Assembly (NCBI RefSeq): GCF_024721175.1
Contig: NZ_CP099399.1
Location: forward strand, 1,736,001-1,800,000
Reading direction: 5' to 3'
Length of the DNA stretch: 64,000 nt
DNA from: Rhizobium sp. Pop5
GTDB lineage: Bacteria; Pseudomonadota; Alphaproteobacteria; Rhizobiales; Rhizobiaceae
Below the pieces are notes generated by a model that ran no database searches, was not told where the DNA came from, and saw only the letters and a list, made by a program, of their open reading frames with translations. The translations under genes and the position numbers were made by a program. This document shows, in pieces, positions 45,969 through 56,753 of this stretch (the stretch's first letter is position 1; every line of letters starts with the position of its first letter).

Positions 45969-46622
45969 TCAGGTAAAATGGCGCAATATCTCATTCGGAT
46001 GATAGGCGATCGCGTCGGCGCCGTTGGCGATCAGCTCATCCACACTGGCATAGCCCCAGGCAACGCCGATCGCCTTTGCGCCGGCAGCCTTTGCCATCTG
46101 CATATCGTAAACCGCATCGCCGATGACAATGGTGTCGGCGGCATTCATGCCCGTTTCGTCGCAGCATTCCGTCACCATGGCCGGATGAGGCTTGGAGGGG
46201 CAATCGTCGGCGGTACGCGCAACGATGAAATGCTCGTCGAAGCCATGCGTCTCCATCACGAGGTTTAGCCCGCGCCGCGATTTGCCCGTGACCGCGCCGA
46301 TCAGCAGATCCTCGCGCCCGCTGATCGCGTCGATCATCTCGCGAATGCCGGGAAACAGCGGCTCCCTATAATCGAGATCGCTACGCACGACCGAAAACAG
46401 CGATTTGTAGTGCGCCGTCATGTCGATATCGTCCTGCTCGATATGCGGCCTTCCTTGCATGCGGGCGATTGCGATATCGAGGGACAGGCCGATAATGGCC
46501 TTGGTGTCCTCAAATCGAGGCTCCGGCTTGCCGAATTTCTCGAAGGTGCGGCGCATGGTTTCGTGGATCAGCCCGGCACTGTCGACCAGCGTGCCGTCGC
46601 AATCGAAGAGGACCAGTTTCAT
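45969..46622 (-). CDS. HAD-superfamily phosphatase (phosphoglycolate phosphatase-like)
   Basis: 217 residues. DCDGTLVDSAG is HAD motif I with nucleophile Asp and acid/base Asp, VTGKSRRGL motif II, CPSKPHPAM motif III with Lys, and IGDAVYDMQMAKAAG motif IV. The alpha-helical cap between residues 15 and 80 is of the Gph/beta-phosphoglucomutase type. The substrate is unproven. Its ATG overlaps the TGA of the pseudouridine synthase (ATGA), indicating coupled translation. Confidence 0.92.
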   Translation of the reverse strand: MKLVLFDCDGTLVDSAGLIHETMRRTFEKFGKPEPRFEDTKAIIGLSLDIAIARMQGRPHIEQDDIDMTAHYKSLFSVVRSDLDYREPLFPGIREMIDAISGREDLLIGAVTGKSRRGLNLVMETHGFDEHFIVARTADDCPSKPHPAMVTECCDETGMNAADTIVIGDAVYDMQMAKAAGAKAIGVAWGYASVDELIANGADAIAYHPNEILRHFT

Positions 46623-47611
46623 TCGTCGTCCATTTCAGCGTTGGAAAGATCGAAGCCGAGGAGATTCCAGGTCTGCACCATATGCGGCGGCAGCGGCGCG
46701 CTGACGCGCAGGCGCCCACCGGAAGGGTGCGGAATATCGATGTGACGCGCATGCAGATGCAGGCGCTTTTGGATGCCGCCCGGAAAATCCCAGTTCGGAT
46801 CGTCGATGAAATATTTCGGATCGCCGATGATCGGATGGCCGATGTGCAGCGCGTGCACACGCAGCTGGTGGGTGCGGCCGGTATAGGGCTCCATCTCGAG
46901 CCAGGCGAGGTTCTGGGCGGCGGTTTCGAGCACGCGGTAGAAGGAGACGGCGTGATCGGCGCCTTCTTCGCCGTGCTTGGCGATGCGCATGCGGTCGCCA
47001 TCGGCAGTGGGTTCCTTCACGAGCCAGGTCGAAATCTTGTCCTCGTGCTTGCGCGGCACGCCCCTGACCAGTGACCAGTAGGTCTTCTTCGTGTCGCGTT
47101 CGCGGAAAGCGGCCGTCAGCTTCTGCGCGGCGCCGCGGGTGCGGGCGATGACGAGAACGCCCGATGTATCGCGGTCGAGGCGGTGGACGAGCCGCGGCTT
47201 CTCGCCCTTCGGGCTGGTCCAGGCTTCGAGCATCTGATCGATATGCCTGGCGACGCCGGAGCCGCCTTGTACGGCTAGGCCGGGCGGCTTGTTGAGCACG
47301 ATTACCTTTTCATCCTCGTGCAGCACCATGCGCGACAGCAGGTCGAAATCTGTGGAATGCTTGAGATCCTTGCCGGCGATCGGTCCGGATTTCAGTTTCG
47401 CATCGACATCGAGCGGCGGCACGCGCACCGTCTGGCCGGGCTGCACGCGCGCATCCGATTTCACCCGTCCGCCGTCGACACGCACCTGGCCGGAGCGCAG
47501 GAGCTTCTGGAGCGGCCCGAAGCCGAGCCCGGGAAAATGCACTTTGAACCAGCGATCGAGCCGCATGCCCGCCTCGTCAGGTTCAACCTTGATATGTTCT
47601 ATGCCAGCCAT
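46619..47611 (-). CDS. RluA/RluC-family 23S rRNA pseudouridine synthase
   Basis: 330 residues. An N-terminal S4 RNA-binding domain (RLDRWFKVHFPGLGFGPLQKLLRSGQVRVDGGRVK) is followed by the catalytic domain with HRLDRDTSGVLVIARTRGAAQ, whose Asp is the nucleophile, and PYTGRTHQLRVHALHIGHPIIGD. It converts specific uridines in 23S rRNA to pseudouridine; it looks most like RluC. The ATG at 47611 is chosen over 47644. First gene of the rluA-HAD-ATP12 set. Confidence 0.93.
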   Translation of the reverse strand: MAGIEHIKVEPDEAGMRLDRWFKVHFPGLGFGPLQKLLRSGQVRVDGGRVKSDARVQPGQTVRVPPLDVDAKLKSGPIAGKDLKHSTDFDLLSRMVLHEDEKVIVLNKPPGLAVQGGSGVARHIDQMLEAWTSPKGEKPRLVHRLDRDTSGVLVIARTRGAAQKLTAAFRERDTKKTYWSLVRGVPRKHEDKISTWLVKEPTADGDRMRIAKHGEEGADHAVSFYRVLETAAQNLAWLEMEPYTGRTHQLRVHALHIGHPIIGDPKYFIDDPNWDFPGGIQKRLHLHARHIDIPHPSGGRLRVSAPLPPHMVQTWNLLGFDLSNAEMDDE

Positions 47612-47666
47612 GAATAGTCTCTCGGAAATTGCAGCGCGGGCCAAGCCGGCGTTCTTGCCGCAGCCT

Positions 47667-47696
47667 TAGAGCATTTTCATGCAAAACGGAAACCGG
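47667..47696. repeat. Short rhizobial intergenic repeat fragment
   Basis: GAGCATTTTCATGCAAAACG and the following GGAAACCGG resemble a motif that recurs between genes in Rhizobium genomes. It lies between crcB and the pseudouridine synthase gene. Recurrence is from memory; only one copy occurs here. Confidence 0.4.
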
Positions 47697-47698
47697 AA

Positions 47699-48076
47699 TC
47701 AGACCGAAGCGCGCATGATGGCGAGCCCGGCAAACACCGCCGCCATCGAAAGCCCGACGCTGGCGACGATATAGGCGCCGCCGGCGACGGCCTCGCCGCG
47801 CTCAAACAGCGAGATGGCATCGAGCGAGAAGGCCGAGAAAGTGGTGAAACCGCCGAGAAAGCCGGTGATCAACAGCAGGCGCAGTTCCATCGAGGCATTG
47901 AATTTCCGTGCGATCAGTTCGGCGAAGACGCCGATGACGAAGCAGCCGACGACATTGACGGCGAGTGTGCCCCAAGGAAAGGCCGGGCCCATCAGCTTTA
48001 ATGCCCACTGGCCGACATAATATCTGAGGACGGAACCGATAGCGCCGCCGACGGCGACGAGGAGAGCCTGGATCAT
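47699..48076 (-). CDS. crcB: Fluoride ion channel CrcB/Fluc
   Basis: 125 residues with four helices. GGAIGSVLRYYVGQW at the N-terminus, PWGTLAVNVVGCFVIG and TGFLGGFTTFSAFSLDAISL are the Fluc fingerprints, the last including the pore Phe and the central Na+ site Thr. Dual-topology dimers expel fluoride. I looked for a fluoride riboswitch upstream and did not find one. Confidence 0.95.
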   Translation of the reverse strand: MIQALLVAVGGAIGSVLRYYVGQWALKLMGPAFPWGTLAVNVVGCFVIGVFAELIARKFNASMELRLLLITGFLGGFTTFSAFSLDAISLFERGEAVAGGAYIVASVGLSMAAVFAGLAIMRASV

Positions 48077-48197
48077 GAGCTGGATTTACCGAAGTTCGAA
48101 AGCGATTCCAATCACGTCTCCGAGAATTCTTACCATCCGGTAAAATGTGAATGATTTTCTTATGCAGGCGCCAAGATCATGCCTTTATCACAATGAC

Positions 48198-48464
48198 ATG
48201 ACCCAGCTCCTGTCGATATCGGCGAACACCGCCGCCATTGCCTTCGAATCGCTGAGAATCCCCCAGCGTATCGCGACGAGCACCGCCGCGCGCGATGCTC
48301 GCCGCCTCGCCGACCGGCAATTGAAGGCAGAAGGCACCGAGGAGGCCGACGAGCCCTCCAGCATCATCCAATCGACCGAAGTGGCGCTGGACCTGATGGC
48401 GAAGGGCAACCGCCAGCCGCAGGCCGGCCTGAAGCAGGCGCTGCAATCCTACGAAGACTTCTGA
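48198..48464 (+). CDS. Small protein of unknown function
   Basis: 88 residues starting MTQLLSISANTAAIAFESLR, with a helical, Arg/Ala-rich middle (TSTAARDARRLADRQLKAEG) and an acidic tail. No signal peptide. A frame from 48147 would add 17 residues. A strong terminator begins 20 bases after the stop, which supports a transcript here. I do not recognise the family. Confidence 0.62.
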   Translation: MTQLLSISANTAAIAFESLRIPQRIATSTAARDARRLADRQLKAEGTEEADEPSSIIQSTEVALDLMAKGNRQPQAGLKQALQSYEDF

Positions 48465-48483
48465 GACGATCGCCTTTTCAGTA

Positions 48484-48519
48484 AAAGGCCCGCGGCTGCA
48501 ATCGCAACCGCGGGCCTTT
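48484..48519. terminator. Bidirectional Rho-independent terminator
   Basis: 12-bp stem AAAGGCCCGCGG (48484-48495) with CCGCGGGCCTTT (48508-48519), 12-nt loop, between the stop of the small plus-strand gene and that of the copper-protein gene. The stem ends give T-rich sides on both strands. Confidence 0.85.
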
Positions 48520-48539
48520 CTATATGGATCGAATGACTG

Positions 48540-49592
48540 TTACTTGCCCTGGGCCGACAGCACCTGCAACACGAGGTCGACCTTGCCTGCCTTCTCGAAG
48601 GTCAGCGTCACCGGCACGGTGGCGCCCTGCTTGAACGGCGTCGTCACCTTCTGGAACATCAGATGCAGGTTGCCGGGCTCCAGTTTGACCGTCTGGCCGG
48701 CGGCAATGGCGATGCCGTCCTTCAACTGGCGCATCCGCATGACATTGTCCTTCGTCACCATTTCATGGATCTGAACCTCACCCGCTGCGGGTGATGTCAC
48801 CGAGATCAGGCGGTCATCCGCCTTGCCATTGTTCTTCACCGTGAAAAAGCCGCCGCCGACCGGCTGACCGGGCAGCATCGCCTTGGCGAAGCCGCCGGAG
48901 ATTTCGAGGTCGCCGGCCTTGACCGTGTCGCCAGCCGGCACTGCCGCCGCCATCCCCGGCATACCGCTCATATCCATGCCGGTTTTACCGGTCATGTCCA
49001 TGCCGGTTTTACCGGTCATTACCATGCCGGCCATGTCGTCGTGATCGTGGCCATGATCTTCGCCGGCCACGACCTTCAACAGCGGCGCCGGGCTCTTGAG
49101 GCTATGCGCGTCGCCTCCCTCCGGCGCCACCTGATCCCAGGGCTGGACCGTATCGCCGCACATTTGGGTCACCGGAAAGGCGAGCGAGGTGCCTGCCTCG
49201 ACGCCGGAAACCTTCCCCTGGATGACGAAGGTATCGTAGAAATCGTCGGAGAGATTGCCGTTCTTCCAGCGGATTTCGATCGCGCCTGTTTTCACCTTGT
49301 CGCCGTGATTGTCGTAGGTCTTCTGGTAATCGCCCTTGATCACCTCGAGCTCCCAGCCGGCCTTCGGCTGCGGTTTGGCGAAGACGAAGCCTTCCGGCAG
49401 CTTGACCCGCACTTCCGTCGTCGCCTTACCGTCGCAGCCATGTGGCATCTGCAGCGTGGCGAGAATGGTGGTTTCCTGTTTCGCCTGCTTGTCGAGGAAG
49501 CTGACATGCGCCTCGGCACCGGCAACGGCGGTGGCGGAAAAGAGGACGGCGAATCCCAGGGTCTTGATAGTCTCGGTCTTGATCGTTTTCAT
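48540..49592 (-). CDS. Exported DUF1775 (YcnI)-PCuAC fusion, copper-binding
   Basis: 350 residues. The signal peptide ends at AEAH, leaving the YcnI-type N-terminal His (HVSFLDKQAKQ) that binds copper. Domain 1 (about 24-165) is DUF1775/YcnI. A linker at about 185-235 is His/Met-rich (DHGHDHDDMAGMVM, then two copies of TGKTGMDM and SGMPGM). Domain 2 (about 240-350) is PCuAC with the Met/His ligands IHEM, MRMRQ and HLMF. PCuAC delivers Cu(I) to cytochrome oxidase. The two are usually separate neighbouring genes. The ATG at 49592 with GGAGATATCCG upstream is preferred over the long frame to 49871. Confidence 0.92.
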   Translation of the reverse strand: MKTIKTETIKTLGFAVLFSATAVAGAEAHVSFLDKQAKQETTILATLQMPHGCDGKATTEVRVKLPEGFVFAKPQPKAGWELEVIKGDYQKTYDNHGDKVKTGAIEIRWKNGNLSDDFYDTFVIQGKVSGVEAGTSLAFPVTQMCGDTVQPWDQVAPEGGDAHSLKSPAPLLKVVAGEDHGHDHDDMAGMVMTGKTGMDMTGKTGMDMSGMPGMAAAVPAGDTVKAGDLEISGGFAKAMLPGQPVGGGFFTVKNNGKADDRLISVTSPAAGEVQIHEMVTKDNVMRMRQLKDGIAIAAGQTVKLEPGNLHLMFQKVTTPFKQGATVPVTLTFEKAGKVDLVLQVLSAQGK

Positions 49593-49665
49593 CGGATATC
49601 TCCTCGCCGGCCGCGGCACTTTTCTCAGGCGGACCGGCATGTTGCGTTCGGATTGCGGAGAAAGA

Positions 49666-50046
49666 TCAGGCGAGAATCGGAGGCGCGCGGGAATTCGGCC
49701 GGCTGACGGCGCTTGCGCCGACGATCGCGGCGGTTTCGATCGGTGAATTGGTGAGCGAGGCGAGCTTGCGCTCAAGCCACGAGCCTGCATCCGGCGTCGG
49801 CAGGATGACTGAGGCCGATAGCCGGCATGCTTCGCAATTCGGCTTGAACCCGACGGTCTTGCCGCCCTCATCCTTGATCGTCACGCAAAGCGAGGCAAAG
49901 GTGCCGTCCGGCAGCATATAGGCGGCGGCATGGTAGCCCTCGCCGGCGACGGCCTGCGGCGCCTGGTGGGCAAAGCCGAGCAAAAGCAGGCTCAATGCGC
50001 AAAGCATGCGCAGGAAGAGCTTCGCTTTTAGTTCAGTCTGCCGCAT
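49666..50046 (-). CDS. DUF2946 family exported protein
   Basis: 126 residues. Hydrophobic N-terminus (FLRMLCALSLLLLGFAHQAPQA) acts as signal or anchor. The middle has PNCEACRLSASVILP, the CxxC pattern of DUF2946, and the end is SRAPP, the family's typical C-terminus. DUF2946 genes often accompany copper or TonB-dependent copper-uptake genes, and here the gene precedes the DUF1775-PCuAC gene by 73 bases, so a copper-related role is likely by context. Confidence 0.83.
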   Translation of the reverse strand: MRQTELKAKLFLRMLCALSLLLLGFAHQAPQAVAGEGYHAAAYMLPDGTFASLCVTIKDEGGKTVGFKPNCEACRLSASVILPTPDAGSWLERKLASLTNSPIETAAIVGASAVSRPNSRAPPILA

Positions 50047-50170
50047 GAGATCCCCTTCAACAGCATGTCGCGATAGCCGGTTTCCCCGCTGAATGCAAAA
50101 GCAGATTTGCCGCGGATCGGGCTTGCCCCTCAGTATGGCGACAAAAATTTGTCAGGTCACGACATTTGGC

Positions 50171-50199
50171 CTTGCCAAGTGCCGCGCTCGCCGGATAAT
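50171..50199 (+). promoter_or_regulatory. Likely sigma-70 promoter of gcvTHP
   Basis: -35 CTTGCC (50171-50176), 17-base spacer, -10 GATAAT (50194-50199). The start expected near 50206 is just ahead of the glycine aptamer, as it should be. Confidence 0.6.
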
Positions 50200-50210
50200 T
50201 GCGCCAACCT

Positions 50211-50386
50211 TGTTGGGAGAATCCGGTGCTTTCGCCACCGGTGCCGAAGGAGCAACCGCCCCGGAAACTCTCAGGCAAAAGGACCAGCAAGGGGCAGACG
50301 GAACTCTGGAGAGAAGCGTTCTCGAAACGCTCGCCGAAGGGATAACAATCTCAGGCGCCAAGGACAGAGGGGGCTCAGGAGAGAAG
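50211..50386 (+). promoter_or_regulatory. Tandem glycine riboswitch
   Basis: Two glycine aptamers in series. Aptamer 1 (about 50211-50312) has the conserved CCGAAGGAGCAA, AAACTCTCAGGC and closing CTGGAGAG. Aptamer 2 (about 50311-50386) has CGCCGAAGGGATAACAATCT and CAGGCGCCAAGGACAGAGG, closing with AGGAGAG. A stem GCGCCTTC (50396-50403) with GAAGGCGC (50428-50435) follows just before the gcvT ribosome binding site (GGAGG at 50442) and is a likely expression platform. In the known class, glycine turns the gcv genes on. Confidence 0.95.
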
Positions 50387-50453
50387 TGCGCAGCCGCGCC
50401 TTCAGATTTGAGCCCGCGCCCTATTGAGAAGGCGCAAACCCCGGAGGCGTCTT

Positions 50454-51590
50454 TTGGACGATACCGCTGCCCTGAAGAAAACCCCGCTGCATGCCCTGCA
50501 TCTTTCGCTCGGCGCCCGCATGGTGCCGTTCGCAGGTTACGACATGCCGGTGCAATATCCCGCCGGCGTCATGAAGGAGCATCTTCACACCCGCGCCGAA
50601 GCCGGTGTCTTCGATGTCTCCCACATGGGTCAGGTCATCGTGAAGGCGAAGTCGGGCCGCTACGAGGACGCAGCACTTGCGCTCGAAAGCCTGGTTCCCG
50701 TCGACATATTGGGCCTTGCCGAAGGCCGCCAGCGCTACGGCTTCTTCACTGACGATAGCGGCTGTATTCTCGACGACCTGATGATCACTCATCTTGACGA
50801 CCACCTCTTCGTCGTCGTCAACGCCGCCTGCAAGGCGGCGGATGTCGCTCATCTCCAGGCCCATATCGGCGACCAGTGCGACATCACCGTTCTCGACCGC
50901 GCCCTGATTGCGCTGCAGGGACCACGCGCGGTCGAGGTTCTTGCCGAACTCTGGGCCGACGTCGCCGCGATGAAATTCATGGATGTGCGCCACTGCCGGC
51001 TACACGATGTTTCCTGCCTGGTCTCGCGCTCCGGCTACAGTGGTGAGGACGGCTTCGAAATCTCCGTTCCGTCGGACAAGGCGGTGGATGTCACCATGCG
51101 GTTGCTCGAACATCCCGACGTTCAGGCGATCGGCCTCGGCGCTCGCGACTCCCTGCGCCTGGAAGCCGGCCTCTGCCTCTACGGCAACGATATCGACACC
51201 ACGACCTCGCCGGTCGAGGCGGCACTGGAATGGGCGATGCAGAAGGCGCGGCGCGGCAATGGCGCACGCGCCGGCGGCTTCCCCGGCTCCGGCCGCATCC
51301 TCTCCGAACTCGAAAACGGTGCTGCGCGCCGCCGTGTCGGCCTGAAGCCGGAAGGCAAGGCACCGGTGCGCGGCCATGCCAAGCTTTATGCTGATGCCGA
51401 GGGCAAGGTCGAAATCGGCGAAGTCACCTCAGGCGGCTTCGGCCCGAGTGTCGAAGGCCCCGTCGCCATGGGTTACGTCCCCGTCTCCCATTCCGCAGTC
51501 GGAAGCCTTGTCTATGCCGAGGTGCGCGGCAAGTTTTTGCCCGTCACCGTCTCCGCCCTGCCCTTCGTTACGCCGACCTACAAACGCTGA
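50454..51590 (+). CDS. gcvT: Glycine cleavage system T protein (aminomethyltransferase)
   Basis: 378 residues. T protein takes the aminomethyl group from lipoyl-GcvH and passes methylene to tetrahydrofolate. HLSLGARMVPFAGYDMPVQYP, FDVSHMGQV, YSGEDGFEISVP and RDSLRLEAGLCLYGNDID are family signatures. The start is best taken as TTG at 50454, giving MDDTAALKKTPLHALH, because CGGAGG lies seven bases upstream; no ATG is near, and a TTG at 50424 would sit inside the riboswitch platform. First gene of gcvTHP. Confidence 0.96.
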   Translation: MDDTAALKKTPLHALHLSLGARMVPFAGYDMPVQYPAGVMKEHLHTRAEAGVFDVSHMGQVIVKAKSGRYEDAALALESLVPVDILGLAEGRQRYGFFTDDSGCILDDLMITHLDDHLFVVVNAACKAADVAHLQAHIGDQCDITVLDRALIALQGPRAVEVLAELWADVAAMKFMDVRHCRLHDVSCLVSRSGYSGEDGFEISVPSDKAVDVTMRLLEHPDVQAIGLGARDSLRLEAGLCLYGNDIDTTTSPVEAALEWAMQKARRGNGARAGGFPGSGRILSELENGAARRRVGLKPEGKAPVRGHAKLYADAEGKVEIGEVTSGGFGPSVEGPVAMGYVPVSHSAVGSLVYAEVRGKFLPVTVSALPFVTPTYKR

Positions 51591-51617
51591 AACCCAGTTT
51601 CCCGAGAGGATATTTCC

Positions 51618-51979
51618 ATGCTGAAATTTACCGCTGAACATGAATGGCTTGAACTCGACGGCGATGTCGCGACCGTCGGCATCACCACCTATGCCGTCGA
51701 ACAGCTCGGCGATCTCGTCTTCGTCGAACTGCCGGAAGTCGGCAAGAGCTTCGCCAAGAACGATGACGCGGCGACCGTCGAATCCGTCAAGGCAGCCTCC
51801 GAAGTCTATTGTCCGCTCGATGGCGAAATTACCGCTGTCAACGAGGCGATCGTCGCCGATCCCTCGCTCGTCAATTCCGATCCTCAGGGCGCCGGCTGGT
51901 TCTTCAAGCTCAAGCTCAAGAACCTTTCCGATGCCGACGCTTTGCTCGATGAGGCCGCTTACAAGGAGCTCACCGCGTA

Positions 51980-51980
<1 letters not shown>
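51618..51980 (+). CDS. gcvH: Glycine cleavage system H protein
   Basis: 120 residues, the lipoyl carrier of the complex. The lipoylated Lys58 is in [53 protein letters not shown] precedes it. GAGAGGA before the ATG. It is 27 bases after gcvT and its TAA overlaps the gcvP ATG (TAATG). LipB, encoded at 36 kb, supplies its octanoyl precursor. Confidence 0.98.
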
Positions 51981-54844
<2,864 letters not shown>

Positions 54845-55185
54845 CATTCGGCTCGGCTTTTGACAAACCTCGTCTTTACTCCCGCGTCACTCTCGCCCTT
54901 GAGTCAGGGCTGTCCGGTTCGCGACTAGTGCCCTGCAGGAGCCAGCGAGGAACGGAAACGATGCGTCATATTCTCTTCTCCCCATCGGGGAGAAGAGGGA
55001 ATCGCAAAGCTGCGGCATATGTCCCTTGGCCCGCGAGCGGGGCCTGACGGACACGACAATCCCCGTTTCAGGGCGTTGGATTCAAATTTAACCTTTCTTA
55101 GCAAGTCTCTGTTAGCAATTCAGAATAGGCGGTCTCCATTCAGCATGGATGTTGCCATCGATCTTTGTTTTGCGTGCAGGTTCTC
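54845..55185 (+). other. Gene-free stretch with a palindromic repeat, between gcvP and the GH25 gene
   Basis: 341 bases with no believable gene. An 11-bp perfect stem, CTCTTCTCCCC (54973-54983) and GGGGAGAAGAG (54987-54997), loop ATC, is of a kind I recall as frequent between Rhizobium genes. Nearer the GH25 gene the DNA is AT-richer (about 55080-55135), as a promoter would be; I cannot place its boxes with confidence. Confidence 0.5.
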
Positions 55186-56226
55186 ATGCGTCCATCGGCT
55201 GTGCCAGCAATTCTCCTCGCCGCCCTGATTCTGTCGGGATGCTCCACAAGCTCCGGCGCCGAAGATGTGCTCACCCCTGTAGCGTCGTCGGAAACCACCA
55301 ATGCCATCAGCAAGCCGAACGGCCCGATACCAGCGGCAGCCGTGGGCGGGCCTGCGCCGCAGGCAAGCCCGCCGCAGCAGGCGCCGAGCTGGACAGGGCC
55401 GGTTCCGGAGCCGCAAGCGCTTGTGCCCGCGGACAGGCCGGTTGGAATGCCGATGCCGACGGAACGGCCGGTTGCGATGCTGATGCCCGATGCCCCGGAT
55501 GTCGATCCCGATGCGGACACGAAATCGCCGACACGCTCACGAATCTACAGCCACCGTTTCCGCGATGCAAAGCCGATCAACTTCGGCAGGACTTCACCGA
55601 GAAAGCTTGCCGTGCATGGCGTCGACGTGTCGCGCTGGCAGGGCGAGATCGACTGGGAGACGCTGCGAAAGCAGGGTGCGAACTTCGTCTACATCAAGGC
55701 GACCGACGGCGGTGACCACCTCGACCCGATGTTCAAGAAGAACTGGGGCCGCGCCAAGGAAGCCGGCATGAAGCACGGCGCCTATCACTTCTTCTACTGG
55801 TGCCGGACCGCCGGCGAACAGGCCGATTGGTTCATTCGCAATGTTCCCAAGGAAGCCAACGCGCTTCCGCCCGTCATCGACGTCGAATGGAACGGCGAAT
55901 CGAGCTGCAAGCAAAGGATCTCCCGCGCACGCGTTCTCGAGAAGATGCAGGTATTCCTGGACAAGGTGGAGCGCCATTACGGCCAACGCCCGATCATCTA
56001 CACCGCTCCGGATTTCTACCGCGACAATCTGAAGGGCGAACTGCTCAATTATCCCTTCTGGCTGCGCTCGGTCGCTGCCCACCCTTCCAAGGTCTATCCG
56101 GGCCGCAAATGGCTCTTCTGGCAGTATTCCGGCTCCGGCCTCTCCGACGGCGTCGACGGCAAGATCGATCTCAATGTGTTCAACGGCAATGAAAGCGACT
56201 GGCACGACTGGGTGGCCACGCGATAG
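55186..56226 (+). CDS. Glycoside hydrolase family 25 lipoprotein (lysozyme-like)
   Basis: 346 residues. MRPSAVPAILLAALILSGC is a lipoprotein signal with lipobox LSGC. A Pro/Ala-rich linker (about 25-135) leads to a GH25 domain: GVDVSRWQGEIDWETL (catalytic-region Asp), FVYIKATDGG, GAYHFFYW and PPVIDVEWNG with the Asp-x-Glu pair, ending WLFWQYSGSG. GH25 enzymes cut the glycan strand of peptidoglycan. It may remodel the wall from the outer membrane. The ATG at 55186 starts the lipoprotein signal; 55165 is the longer frame. Confidence 0.9.
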   Translation: MRPSAVPAILLAALILSGCSTSSGAEDVLTPVASSETTNAISKPNGPIPAAAVGGPAPQASPPQQAPSWTGPVPEPQALVPADRPVGMPMPTERPVAMLMPDAPDVDPDADTKSPTRSRIYSHRFRDAKPINFGRTSPRKLAVHGVDVSRWQGEIDWETLRKQGANFVYIKATDGGDHLDPMFKKNWGRAKEAGMKHGAYHFFYWCRTAGEQADWFIRNVPKEANALPPVIDVEWNGESSCKQRISRARVLEKMQVFLDKVERHYGQRPIIYTAPDFYRDNLKGELLNYPFWLRSVAAHPSKVYPGRKWLFWQYSGSGLSDGVDGKIDLNVFNGNESDWHDWVATR

Positions 56227-56379
56227 CGAAAGCGGCCCCACCGATCCTGTTCCGTGCCAAGCCGATACAGGCGCAGCAGTAAAAGGCGCAGCCTGTAGGC
56301 CTTTGCTAACGCAACGGCTTCAGCATTCCCTAAGCCCTTGCATGTACAAGAATTTCGTCCAGTTCAGGGAAAACGGCTG

Positions 56380-56685
56380 ATGAGTATATCGGGCATTACC
56401 AGCACGGCGCTTTCGGGAATGCGAGCACAGAGCACGCGGATCGGTGCGATTGCCAATAACGTCGCAAACATCAGCACGCCAGGCTATGCGAGGCTGAACA
56501 CCAGCCTCACATCAACAGAGCCGACCGGCGTTCAGGCCATCGTCGAGCCGACGGCATCGGATGTCGATCCCACCACCGAGCTGACCGACATGACAGAAGC
56601 CGAGCAGAGCTATCAGGCGAACGCCGCAGTCTTCGAGACCGGCGCCGATATGTGGGAAATGCTCATGAGCATCAAGCGCGACTGA
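56380..56685 (+). CDS. Orphan miniature flagellar rod-like protein
   Basis: 101 residues. The N-terminus SISGITSTALSGMRAQSTRI followed by GAIANNVANISTPGYARLNT is the flagellar basal-body rod (FlgB/FlgC/FlgG) N-terminal signature, and the C-terminus MTEAEQSYQANAAVFETGADMWEMLMSIKRD is the matching C-terminal helix. Only about 35 residues lie between, so it lacks the D1/D2 part of real rod proteins, which are 130 or more residues long. No flagellar genes are nearby. AGGGA precedes the ATG at 56380 by several bases. Confidence 0.82.
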   Translation: MSISGITSTALSGMRAQSTRIGAIANNVANISTPGYARLNTSLTSTEPTGVQAIVEPTASDVDPTTELTDMTEAEQSYQANAAVFETGADMWEMLMSIKRD

Positions 56686-56753
56686 GCACCCTTCGGCAGG
56701 TTGTTGTACCGATATGTGTAGCTCAGGCGGAGTGTCCCCCGCCAACTCATGAT

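Noticed and set aside
48077..48197. Possible fluoride riboswitch before crcB
   Set aside because: The conserved fluoride aptamer segments (GGNGATGG-type and the CTGATGNCTCC end) are not present on the minus strand.
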